Made by a program: the position numbers and the translations under genes. Positions 1 through 7,174 of a stretch of 64,000 nucleotides of DNA are shown piece after piece. Position 1 is the first letter of the stretch; the number at the start of each line of letters is the position of its first letter. Source of the stretch: DASQGA01 sp963722715 (GTDB taxonomy: Bacteria > Actinomycetota > Thermoleophilia > Gaiellales > Gaiellaceae); contig CAVROA010000015.1 of NCBI GenBank assembly GCA_963722715.1, positions 1 through 64,000 of the forward strand. The letters are read 5' to 3'. The notes below the pieces were generated by a model, which worked only from the letters and a program-made list of their open reading frames with translations, had not been told where the DNA came from and did no database searches.

Positions 1-121
1 GTGCTCACAGGTCACATCCTAGCCGGGAGGGAATACGAACCCGGGTGCCGGTCCAGCAGGGACGCCAATCAAACGGCGCACTTGCTCGTCGCACCTAGTT
101 GATGGGTTCCGTCTACGCGGA

Positions 122-1219
122 ATGTTTGGTGCTGCCATGACGCCGGTTAGCCGGCGACGTTTCCTGATCGCCGCTGCGCCGGTGCTCGGAGCCGCGCCGC
201 TGCTCCGAAACCTCCTCCCGGAGGACGCCCAGGCGGAGAGTCATGTCGCTCAGGAGCACTCCGGTCATGAGATGGGCGGTCTCGAGGCACCCGGCGCGCG
301 GGGAGAGGGTGAGGCCCTGCTCGTTCCACCGGCTGCCGAGCCGGCGAGCCGGGGGCGAGTCCGGGAGGTCGAGCTGGTTGCAGAGAACCACGAGGTCGAG
401 GTCGCAAAGGGCGTCCGCTTTCCGGCCTGGACGTACAACGGCACCGTCCCAGGCCCTGTCATCCGGGCGACCGAGGGTGACCTGCTTCGCATCCGCTTCC
501 GAAACGAGGGCACCCACCCGCACTCGATCCACTTCCACGGGATTCATGCGGCCCGGATGGACGGCGTCCTCGACCCGGTGGCGCCCGGAGACTCCTTTAC
601 GTACGAGTTCGAGGCACGGCCCTACGGGATGCAGGCCTACCACTGCCACACGAGCCCGCTCGCCCAGCACATCCAGCGCGGTCTCTACGGAGCCTTCATC
701 ATCGACCCGCCCAAGCCGAGACCGCCCGCGCAGGAGCTCGTCATGGTGCTCTCGGGCTTCGATCTCGACGGCGACGAGCAAAACGAGGTGCATGCCGTCA
801 ACGGCCGCGCCTTCTACTACGCCAAATACCCCATCGTCGCCAAGCGCTCGCAGACAGTCAGGATCTACCTCGTCAACATGACCGAATACGACCTCGTGAA
901 CTCCTTCCACCTCCACGGTGAGTTCTTCCGCCTCTACCGCACCGGGTCGACCGATCACCACGAGTACACGGACACCGTCACCCTCGGGCAGGGAGAGCGC
1001 TGCATTCTCGAGATCGACTTCCACCACAAGGGGCTCTACATGTTCCACGCCCACCAGTCGAAGTTCGCCCAGCGAGGCTGGATGGGGTGGTTCAACGTCG
1101 TCGACACGGACGCGGAGGCGGCCGGCGCCGCGGTGGCACTGAACGGCTATGCGGACGAGTTCGCCCGCTGCGATCCCTGCGTGAACGAGATCGGCGCCAA
1201 AGCCCTCCTCAAGTACTGA
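122..1219 (+). CDS. Tat-exported two-domain multicopper oxidase
   Basis: Probable copper oxidase acting outside the membrane. The N-terminus has a twin-arginine signal (SRRRFLIAAAP, residues 10-20) followed by a hydrophobic stretch. Two cupredoxin domains follow. Domain 1 has the copper motif SIHFHG near residue 135 and the type-1-like motif YHCHTSPLAQH near 173-183. Domain 2 has FHLHGE near 264 and FHAHQ near 309. The pattern of HxH pairs with HCH in the first domain resembles two-domain laccases and NirK-like oxidases; the usual axial Met of NirK is not evident (the loop reads RGLYG). The substrate cannot be told. An in-frame ATG at 137 is an equally good start and keeps the Tat motif. It stands alone, upstream of the island region. 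Confidence 0.88.
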   Translation: MFGAAMTPVSRRRFLIAAAPVLGAAPLLRNLLPEDAQAESHVAQEHSGHEMGGLEAPGARGEGEALLVPPAAEPASRGRVREVELVAENHEVEVAKGVRFPAWTYNGTVPGPVIRATEGDLLRIRFRNEGTHPHSIHFHGIHAARMDGVLDPVAPGDSFTYEFEARPYGMQAYHCHTSPLAQHIQRGLYGAFIIDPPKPRPPAQELVMVLSGFDLDGDEQNEVHAVNGRAFYYAKYPIVAKRSQTVRIYLVNMTEYDLVNSFHLHGEFFRLYRTGSTDHHEYTDTVTLGQGERCILEIDFHHKGLYMFHAHQSKFAQRGWMGWFNVVDTDAEAAGAAVALNGYADEFARCDPCVNEIGAKALLKY

Positions 1220-1236
1220 CCGGGCTCCCGGCCCGG
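1220..1236 (+). terminator. GC hairpin after the multicopper oxidase
   Basis: A 6-bp inverted repeat CCGGGC/GCCCGG with a 5-nt loop begins immediately after the oxidase stop codon. There is no T-tract, as is common for actinobacterial terminators. Candidate only. Confidence 0.4.
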
Positions 1237-1268
1237 GCGCCGGCACGCTGACCGCGCGGAAGCCTCAG

Positions 1269-1292
1269 CGCAGGTCCTTGTTCGACTCCATG
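1269..1292. repeat. att-like direct repeat, copy 1 (outer end of island B)
   Basis: This 24-bp sequence is identical to 3108-3131 and 7179-7202. On the minus strand it reads M-E-S-N-K-D-L-R, the C-terminus of the GT2 protein at 7175-8113, and is again followed by a stop codon. The flank on its high-coordinate side (CGATCAT) matches copy 2 but not the GT2 gene. The other flank is unlike copies 2 and 3 apart from a few bases, as expected for the chromosomal side of an integration junction. Confidence 0.75.
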
Positions 1293-1544
1293 CCGATCAT
1301 GCGCTCGTCCAGTGAGAACCGGCGCGGCGCACCCCCTTGGCGGCTCGGGGCAACGCGTGGCGCGGTGCCGGCGAACCCCCCACCGAAGGGGGGACGGAAC
1401 TTACCTCGCGCCCTACGACGCGCGCTCGCCTGGAGCGGGTCCGCCAGCGTCTGCTTCCACGAGGAATACGTCTTGTTTAGTTCTGACGTCTCACGGCGAG
1501 AACGAGCGCAGTCAAGTCTTGTTGAACACGAGAGGGGTCGCATT

Positions 1545-2438
1545 ATGTCGCTAACGGATCGAGCGCGTGACAGCCTGAAAGAGGTGCCGTCGAACGCTGC
1601 GTGGTTGATGTCAAAGGTGTTGGGCCCCACCGAGTCTGCTGCAGAGTCAGCCGCAGCCAAGGCACGGGACCAAGGTCGCAGATTAGGGGCGGCTGTTGTG
1701 GACGCAGCGCCGATTGGCGGAGATCCGGTGCAGACGCTCATCAAGCGTGCAAAGGAGGCAGCGGAGCGAGCGCGGGAAGCCGAGGTCGACGCCGTCGAAA
1801 CCGCGGAAGAGGCCAAGGCGCGTGCCGACTACGCTCGTGAGGTCAGTGCGCGCGGACGGGCACGCGTGAAGGAGGTTGAGCGGGAAACAGCTCGTCAGCG
1901 AGAAGAGCGGATCAAGCAGGCTGAGATCGCTGCTGAAGAGGCATTGAGGCGCGAGAGAGAAGCTGCCGAGGCGGAAGCTGAAAAGCAATACAGCGAGGTC
2001 CTTGCGGCCGTCGAAGCAGAGAGGAGGCGGGCGCAGCAAGAGGCTGAAAGCTCCCAGCAAGAGGCCGAAACGAAAGTGGTAGAGGCCCGAGATCGGCTCG
2101 CCGAGGCCCGGCGCCTTGCGGAGGAGGCAGCCGAGGCGGCGAGAGCCGCTGCTGAGGACGCGAACAGGCACGCCCAACAACTCGCGGCCGAAGCGGAGCA
2201 GCAGGCTAACGATGCGGAAGCTCGCGTTGCAGCCGCTGAGCAGATCCAGCGGCGTTCCGAAGCGACCGTGACCGCCACGGCCCGTGAGCTTGATCGCGCA
2301 CCCACTAACGGCGACTTGCGGTCCTACAACAAGCAGGAACTCGTCGAGCTTGCTGCGAGCATGGATATAGCGGGCCGCTCGCAGATGACTAAGGCCGAGC
2401 TTGTGACAGCGATCAGGCGCGCGTCGCGAGGACGGTAG
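1545..2438 (+). CDS. Long coiled-coil protein with C-terminal Rho_N/SAP-like helical motif
   Basis: I do not recognise a named family. The 297-residue protein is almost entirely Ala/Glu/Arg/Gln-rich alpha-helix from about residue 60 to 245, with heptad-like repeats typical of a long coiled coil. The last ~40 residues (LRSYNKQELVELAASM, then TKAELVTAIR) resemble the Rho N-terminal/SAP-type helix-extended-loop-helix fold that often binds nucleic acid. The ATG at 1545 is chosen because AGAGGGG lies 7 bp upstream; an upstream in-frame extension to 1278 crosses the island boundary and looks non-coding. Third positions are visibly less G/C-rich than in surrounding genes, fitting horizontal acquisition. 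The next gene starts 2 bp after its stop. Confidence 0.7.
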   Translation: MSLTDRARDSLKEVPSNAAWLMSKVLGPTESAAESAAAKARDQGRRLGAAVVDAAPIGGDPVQTLIKRAKEAAERAREAEVDAVETAEEAKARADYAREVSARGRARVKEVERETARQREERIKQAEIAAEEALRREREAAEAEAEKQYSEVLAAVEAERRRAQQEAESSQQEAETKVVEARDRLAEARRLAEEAAEAARAAAEDANRHAQQLAAEAEQQANDAEARVAAAEQIQRRSEATVTATARELDRAPTNGDLRSYNKQELVELAASMDIAGRSQMTKAELVTAIRRASRGR

Positions 2439-2440
2439 CC

Positions 2441-2629
2441 GTGCACGAGGACGCGACAAGCATCCTTCGATCCGTCATCGCCGGGGACGAGCCAGGGAGG
2501 TCACGATCGACGATGGGCACCGTTAAGGCAATCACGGTCGCGATTGGCGGCCTGGCTGGACTTACCGCAGCTAGTGCCGGAATCTCAGCCCTCCGGAGGC
2601 GTGAGGAGAGGGCGAAAGGCAACTCGTGA
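2441..2629 (+). CDS. Small single-pass membrane protein
   Basis: Unrecognised 62-residue protein with a GTG start. Residues ~26-49 (TVKAITVAIGGLAGLTAASA and following) form one hydrophobic segment, then a basic tail RRREERAKGN. It starts 2 bp after the coiled-coil gene and its stop overlaps the next start as GTGA, so the three genes look translationally coupled. It may anchor the coiled-coil partner to the membrane, but that is a guess. Confidence 0.5.
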   Translation: MHEDATSILRSVIAGDEPGRSRSTMGTVKAITVAIGGLAGLTAASAGISALRRREERAKGNS

Positions 2630-2904
2630 AGGGCTCGTCCGAGGGCGTCCGTGTAGAAGCTTCGGTCCTCGCCCGTCTTTTCGGTCTCAAGCTTCTCAAG
2701 CTCGACGCAACAGTGTTGGTTCTTCCCGCTGGTGCCAGCGAATCGTCGTCCGCGCCGAGCTTGGTGCTCCACACGTCCCCTATTCCCAGGCGGCCGACAA
2801 CCAGCAACTCTGCCGCTGACAACCGACGCTTAGCGGATGCTGTGGAGAACCTCAATGAAGGCGCGCGGCTGCTCGAAGAGGCGCGACGCAACGGCGCCGC
2901 TTGA
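2626..2904 (+). CDS. Small hypothetical protein, third gene of the coiled-coil operon
   Basis: Unrecognised 92-residue product, GTG start in a GTGA overlap with the preceding gene. The C-terminal part (DNRRLADAVENLNEGARLLE) is predicted helical. A strong hairpin follows 38 bp after the stop. Reality rests on the overlap, the terminator and the absence of a better frame; no conserved domain is visible. Confidence 0.4.
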   Translation: MKGSSEGVRVEASVLARLFGLKLLKLDATVLVLPAGASESSSAPSLVLHTSPIPRRPTTSNSAADNRRLADAVENLNEGARLLEEARRNGAA

Positions 2905-2942
2905 TTCGCTCGTAGCGGCGAACAGACAGACGGCTGTCCGGG

Positions 2943-2976
2943 TAGGCCCGCGGGGAAGTGGAGACCCGCGGGCCTA
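2943..2976 (+). terminator. Strong 12-bp stem terminator of the coiled-coil operon
   Basis: Perfect inverted repeat TAGGCCCGCGGG (2943-2954) and CCCGCGGGCCTA (2965-2976) with a 10-nt loop. It lies just downstream of the three-gene operon and lacks a T-run. Confidence 0.7.
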
Positions 2977-3326
2977 GGAGAGAGAACCCGGACTGCCTCC
3001 GTCCCTATAACCTTGCTCACCGCGAGCCCGAGGACATCGCCCTGGTTGTACGAGGGTTGCGAACGGCTTGCACAGTGGCTGAAAATCCGCTTTCGGAACG
3101 GGCTTACCGCAGGTCCTTGTTCGACTCCATGACGATCATTGGCCGTCTTCCCCAGTGTCGCCCCGTGTCTTTCTCGGTTTCGGACGCGACGTTACTAGGG
3201 CCTCTTCGTACACGCAGTGTTGTCTTATGTTCCCCGGGCCGCCTCGTCGGGTTGCATAGGGGTTGCAGAATTTTGCCACCTCACACGTTGGACAGAGCCG
3301 GGTAAGGAGTCTGTTAGCTTGAGCTT
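2977..3326. other. Gene-free 350-bp stretch carrying the central att-like junction
   Basis: No supported gene. It contains att-like copy 2 (3108-3131). The segment 3044-3107 resembles 7115-7178: both begin GGTTGYAYGAGGGTT, share GGCTGAAA, and abut the repeat core at exactly the same 64-bp distance. Further GGTTGCA-type motifs occur at about 3252-3270. These could be integrase arm sites. Confidence 0.5.
3108..3131. repeat. att-like direct repeat, copy 2 (junction between islands)
   Basis: Identical 24-bp core to copies 1 and 3. Its high-coordinate flank (CGATCAT) matches copy 1 and its low-coordinate flank (3044-3107) resembles that of copy 3. This is the hybrid expected at the junction of two tandemly integrated elements. 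Confidence 0.75.
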
Positions 3327-4781
3327 GTGAGACGGCCGGAAGGCTCGGTCCCGGCGTACCCCAGGCACAGCTGGCTAGCTGCCGTTCTCCCCGCAGATGC
3401 TCGGCGATTCAGGGTGCGGGACCCCCAAATTGGTGCAATCCTGGCCGCCGCCGGCGCTGAGCTAGTCGAGAGCTCGCCCGACATGGAAATTGGTCCGGCG
3501 GAGGATCTCAAGGGCGACGCCGACTATGCGCTCGTCGAAGTCCGCGTCCGTGAGCCCAAGGATCGTCTCCGGTTGCTGCGGGCAGGACGGCGGATGGCCG
3601 GCGCCGCGCTCGTCCGCTCGAGGGTCGAACGCGTCCGGAGTGCTGTTCACCGATGCGGCTATCCCAACGTCACCGCGCTCGCTTGGGAGCGGGGATTGAC
3701 CATGCATCCCTCCCCCGCAGACGGCGTGGCCCACCGCCGCCTCATCGACTGGTTGCCGATCGATACGATTCTCCTTGGAGGCAAGCACCGGGCGACGAAA
3801 ACGGTGTTCGCGGCCGCGCTCGAGGAGGCTGAGGCGGCGGTCGGTAAGCGGTTAGAGCCCGAGGGCCTTGTCTTCGGCGCCTCCGGCATCGTGTTCGCCC
3901 GGACCGCCGATGAAATGATCCGAGTGGGCATCGGTCCCCCAGCACGTAGGATCGAGGAGCAGGAGGCTGCTCTTTACGCGCTCCACGCAGCCGAACCCCC
4001 GCCTGTCGTCGCCGACCGTGTGCCGTGGATCCTGGCCTGCGGCAGAACTGGCCTCGCCGTCTGGTCCGTCGAGCGCAGGCTGCGGGGGTCGACCCCGCTG
4101 AGACGACTCGGGGAGCCGCTGGTCTCCCAGAGCCTCGACTTCTTGACCACGCTCTACGCTTGCCGCCGCTCGAGCGGCGGCAGCGCATTCGCGACGCCGT
4201 ATGCAGAGCTGATAACGACCCTCTTAGCGACCAATTCGGCGGACGACCTAATCGAACTCGCTCGTATCATGGACCGCCTACTGGCCGGCCTGCCGCGGGG
4301 CTTCGGCCATGGTGACTTCTGGGTTGGCAACCTGCTCGCCGACGAGGAAGGGCTGGTCGGCGTCGTCGACTGGCCGGCCGCCGGCCCGGGTCATCTCCCG
4401 CTCATTGATGTGCTCCACCTCGAGGCCGGAAGTATTCGCGAACTCTCGCACCGCTCCCTCGGCTCGGTGGTTGTCGACGACCTCCTCCCCCAGGCTCGAA
4501 GAGGCGGAAGCGAGCTCGTCCGGATTTACTGCAGACAAGTCGGGCTCGACCTCGGTCCGGAGGAGCTCCAGGCGCTCGTCGTCGCCTACTGGTTGCAGGA
4601 AATCGGCCGTGACCTCGTCGATCCGGACCGCGACCCAGACAAGACCGAAGAGCCGGGCTGGGTTGCCATGAACGTCGACTCGGTGCTCAGGGCCGTAATC
4701 GCTGCGCCGCGTCGAGCCACGGGAAGTCGCAGAATTGCCGACGCGAGGGATGTCGGATCCCGAAAGCCCGACCTCAACTGA
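3327..4781 (+). CDS. Aminoglycoside-phosphotransferase-like kinase domain protein
   Basis: The 484-residue protein has an unassigned N-terminal region (~1-190) and a C-terminal APH-type kinase fold. The catalytic loop is HGDFWVGN (His328-Gly-Asp330) and the metal-binding motif is VVDW (Asp348). Family members phosphorylate sugars, choline or aminoglycosides; the substrate here is unknown. A related N-terminal arrangement occurs in kinases of exopolysaccharide loci, which would fit this neighbourhood. The start is GTG; an AAGGAG at 3304-3309 is rather far upstream. It lies in island A, convergent with the GNAT gene at 4774, with an 8-bp overlap of the ends. Confidence 0.78.
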   Translation: MRRPEGSVPAYPRHSWLAAVLPADARRFRVRDPQIGAILAAAGAELVESSPDMEIGPAEDLKGDADYALVEVRVREPKDRLRLLRAGRRMAGAALVRSRVERVRSAVHRCGYPNVTALAWERGLTMHPSPADGVAHRRLIDWLPIDTILLGGKHRATKTVFAAALEEAEAAVGKRLEPEGLVFGASGIVFARTADEMIRVGIGPPARRIEEQEAALYALHAAEPPPVVADRVPWILACGRTGLAVWSVERRLRGSTPLRRLGEPLVSQSLDFLTTLYACRRSSGGSAFATPYAELITTLLATNSADDLIELARIMDRLLAGLPRGFGHGDFWVGNLLADEEGLVGVVDWPAAGPGHLPLIDVLHLEAGSIRELSHRSLGSVVVDDLLPQARRGGSELVRIYCRQVGLDLGPEELQALVVAYWLQEIGRDLVDPDRDPDKTEEPGWVAMNVDSVLRAVIAAPRRATGSRRIADARDVGSRKPDLN

Positions 4782-5931
4782 GGGAGGACTGGTTCCCGGC
4801 GTGGCGCAGGAAGAATGACCTGCGCGCCACGTCGAGCCCTCGTTTGGCGAGCGGCCGGCCATGCGCCGCTACGGCCCAGCCAACGAGTCGGAGAGGCGTG
4901 GGGGCAAACGCCTCGAACAGGACGAGCTCGTGCGAGCCGGTAGCCCAGCGAAGCTTGTACGGCGCTGGATCGCCGAGGAGTTCGTAGCGACGGAGCCCTG
5001 CCGACGAGGCGCGGCGCAGCGTGGCATCGATAAGAAGCTTGCCCGGCGAGCAGCGGGCGTAGGCCGGATCGTAGCCGCCCTTGAGCGCGTAGTAGGCGCG
5101 GTCCTCCTCGAGCGCGAAGTGGAAAGCGACCGCACGCTCGTCGACTCGGAGCACCGCGAGCCGGAGTGAACCCCGTGACGCCGCCCAGGCCGCAAGCTCA
5201 CGGTAGAAGCGCTCAGTCTGGGGCCGCGAGACGATCGCGCTCCCTGTGGTGCCCTTCCAGCCCGCAACTTCGACCCGGAAGCACTCCTCGAGACGGCGCT
5301 CGAGGTCGTCTTCGGCGAAGGACACGTCGAGCCATACTCGGCCGTGCTCGCCGAGCCGCCGCCGGCATCGGCGCAAATCCGCGCGCAGGTTTGCGCCCAG
5401 GCCACGCTCATACGCGTCCCAGTCTCCTTCAAGGTCGACGTATTGCGGTCGCTCGATCGTGCGCACCGCGACCGGGAATCGTGCTGCACGGGCGGCGGCG
5501 ACCAGGTACTCCAGCTGATCCGAGGTCCTGGAGAGGTAGGCGAACGAAACATGTCCGGGCCGCAAAAGGAAAGGCGTCTCCGCCGCTTTCTGGCCTGCTC
5601 GACAACCGTCGGCTAGGAAGGGGAAGGTGGGCGTGTGCTCGTTCGCCAGTGAGCTGATCGTTCCGCGACGCCGCGCCAGCGGGAGTACGCTGACGAGCCG
5701 GCTTTCGTGCCGAATAGTCACGAGAACCAGATCGCCGACGCCGAACGCGTGCCACCACGCAGCGAACCAGCCGGGTCTGGCGAACGGTCCACCTTGCACG
5801 CGGTCGACGAGCGAGTCCCACTCATCGGCGAGCGCTTCGAGGTCGTCCTCCACTGCGTATGCGAAGGCCTGAACGCCAGCGTCTTCCCGGGCGGCGTGGG
5901 GCGAGCGCCTCAGCCGCGGGCGGGCGTGCAC
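4774..5931 (-). CDS. GNAT-fold CelD/BcsL-like acetyltransferase
   Basis: A 385-residue protein of the Acetyltransf_6 (CelD/FemAB-like) type. The first half reads as a partial GNAT domain and the second half carries FHFALEEDRAYYALKGGYDP followed by SPGKLLIDA, the pattern of these N-acyltransferase-like proteins in polysaccharide and cellulose clusters. The acceptor is unknown. The GTG at 5931 is chosen because it lies 5 bp after the stop of the upstream cupin gene; the longer frame would run into that gene. It forms a two-gene operon with 5937-6833. Confidence 0.75.
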   Translation of the reverse strand: MHARPRLRRSPHAAREDAGVQAFAYAVEDDLEALADEWDSLVDRVQGGPFARPGWFAAWWHAFGVGDLVLVTIRHESRLVSVLPLARRRGTISSLANEHTPTFPFLADGCRAGQKAAETPFLLRPGHVSFAYLSRTSDQLEYLVAAARAARFPVAVRTIERPQYVDLEGDWDAYERGLGANLRADLRRCRRRLGEHGRVWLDVSFAEDDLERRLEECFRVEVAGWKGTTGSAIVSRPQTERFYRELAAWAASRGSLRLAVLRVDERAVAFHFALEEDRAYYALKGGYDPAYARCSPGKLLIDATLRRASSAGLRRYELLGDPAPYKLRWATGSHELVLFEAFAPTPLRLVGWAVAAHGRPLAKRGLDVARRSFFLRHAGNQSSLS

Positions 5932-5936
5932 CGAGC

Positions 5937-6833
5937 TCAGACGGCCTGAGCGGACCGACGTCCGCGCATCGCTAGCCGCCCGGCCCTGGACAGCCGGCTC
6001 TTCCACCCCGCGGTCGCCACGAATGCGAGTTCCTTGGCGCGGTCGGATCGTTCCGAGGCGCCGAACGGCTTCGGGGAAATTCCGATACGCCGCAGGCGCG
6101 AATTGAACTCGTAGACGCGCTCGAGTCGCTCGCTCCCGCGCGAGCGGAACGTGATCGAGAGCGACACGGACGCCTCGCCGCCGTTCTGCACCCAGTGCGG
6201 CGCGAACGAAGGGACGTACACGCCTTCATCGGGATGCATGCGGAAGGTCTCCTCCCCCCCGGGCATCTCCTCGAGGTTGCGGTGGCCGCCGCCGTAGTAG
6301 CGCTCGAGCTCCTTCCGCTCGACCTCGACGCTCTCAAACCGACAGACGTTCATGTCCTTCGTGCCCTTGATCTGCAGGAGGAAGTTGTGCTCAGGATCAA
6401 AATGAACCGGGGTCGTCGCTCCGGGCGCGGATAGGAACAGGAAGGCTTCCCGACGGCGCGGGCTCATCCCGCCGTCGCGGTCGGCTACGTGCGGGGCCGC
6501 GGCGGCGAGGCAGTCGTCGAGGAGCTGCGCGTACTCAGACCTTCGCTCGATGTACCAGAGGACCATCCAAGCCCCGTTCGTCTGGATCTCCATCACCGTC
6601 TCGGAGGGCGGCCCTTCGAGCTCGGGCGCGCCGCCGGGCATCAAGACAGGCAGGTCCGCCTGGTGCCGCTCCACGCAGTTGGACGGGAGCGAGTCGGCGA
6701 GCTTCGCGATTGACTCGAGCGTGAGCAGCGGGTGCCCGGCCAGATGGTGGCGGACAGCGAGGGGGCGGCTGGCGAACGCCTCGGCGAATTCGGCGCCGTC
6801 GATCTCGAGGAGAGGCGGTGCCTCGACGCTCAT
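5937..6833 (-). CDS. Cupin_8/JmjC-like Fe(II) dioxygenase
   Basis: The 298-residue protein has the JmjC/cupin_8 metal motif HFDPEHNF (His144, Asp146) and a distal FAPHW (His213), the 2-His-1-carboxylate set of Fe(II)/2-oxoglutarate oxygenases. The segment LQIKGTK is typical of the family. The substrate (protein, peptide or sugar) is unknown. The start at 6833 (MSVEAPP) is preferred over the ATG eight codons upstream. It precedes the GNAT gene by 5 bp, so the pair is probably co-transcribed. Both lie within island A. Confidence 0.75.
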   Translation of the reverse strand: MSVEAPPLLEIDGAEFAEAFASRPLAVRHHLAGHPLLTLESIAKLADSLPSNCVERHQADLPVLMPGGAPELEGPPSETVMEIQTNGAWMVLWYIERRSEYAQLLDDCLAAAAPHVADRDGGMSPRRREAFLFLSAPGATTPVHFDPEHNFLLQIKGTKDMNVCRFESVEVERKELERYYGGGHRNLEEMPGGEETFRMHPDEGVYVPSFAPHWVQNGGEASVSLSITFRSRGSERLERVYEFNSRLRRIGISPKPFGASERSDRAKELAFVATAGWKSRLSRAGRLAMRGRRSAQAV

Positions 6834-6857
6834 ACCCCCAGATCGTAACCGTCGCAT

Positions 6858-7174
6858 ACGAATAGGGAAAGGGGCAGGAGGTCGGCGGTTCGAGCCCGGT
6901 CTTGTCTAGGATCTGGAACAAGCCGAGCGACTCCTGCAACGCGGTGTGACGGGCTCGTCGAAGGGCAGCCGGGCCTTTGCAGCGAAAGCGCGCACGGCTA
7001 TTGGGAGGCTTGAAGTGTCGACCCCTGAAGCGGGACATCAGCCGGCCACCACCTGGCGGTTGCGTCTCGGCGAATGCAACGTGGCCGCGTGAGCCAGGCT
7101 TGTCGGCCCGTCCGGGTTGCATGAGGGTTTCAGGCGATATCGAGGCGGGGCTGAAACACGCTCACGAAGCCGGC
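6858..7174. other. Gene-free 317-bp stretch at the inner end of island A
   Basis: No supported gene. It holds a tRNA-like 3' half (6874-6908) and the arm-like segment 7115-7178 that parallels 3044-3107. The rest shows nothing recognisable. Confidence 0.5.
6874..6908 (+). pseudogene. tRNA 3'-half fragment (tRNA-Ala-like)
   Basis: GCAGGAGGTC (end of an anticodon stem plus variable loop) is followed by GGCGGTTCGAGCCCGGTC, the layout of a T-arm with the TTCGAGC loop. It resembles the 3' half of tRNA-Ala genes. The T-stem is imperfect (GGCGG against CCGGT), no matching anticodon arm or D-arm lies upstream, and there is no proper acceptor end. It is therefore a remnant or a fortuitous match, not a working tRNA. 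Confidence 0.4.

Larger units (their letters stand above)
1220..1544. other. Gene-free 325-bp stretch at the island B edge
   Basis: I see no convincing gene here. It holds the hairpin at 1220-1236, the att-like repeat at 1269-1292, and a C6/G6 hairpin at 1376-1393 with the 6-nt loop ACCGAA. Sequence just before 1545 (AGAGGGG, 1531-1537) can serve as ribosome binding site for the next gene. Reading frames crossing this stretch look non-coding. Confidence 0.5.

Noticed and set aside
113..1246. Long minus-strand open frame opposite the multicopper oxidase
   Set aside because: It is the antisense shadow of a gene with clear copper motifs, has no recognisable domain, and similar shadows occur opposite most high-GC genes here.
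1269..3131. Copies 1 and 2 of the 24-bp repeat as tails of deleted glycosyltransferase paralogues
   Set aside because: Possible, but the residues preceding the repeat do not resemble the GT2 C-terminus, and the crossed sharing of flanks fits integration junctions better. Kept as an alternative in the finding.
2958..3305. Open frame between the coiled-coil operon and the phosphotransferase
   Set aside because: It begins inside a terminator, runs through the att-like repeat, and shows no coding pattern.
6841..6920. A functional tRNA gene
   Set aside because: Only the 3' half is recognisable; no D-arm, anticodon arm or acceptor pairing can be built.
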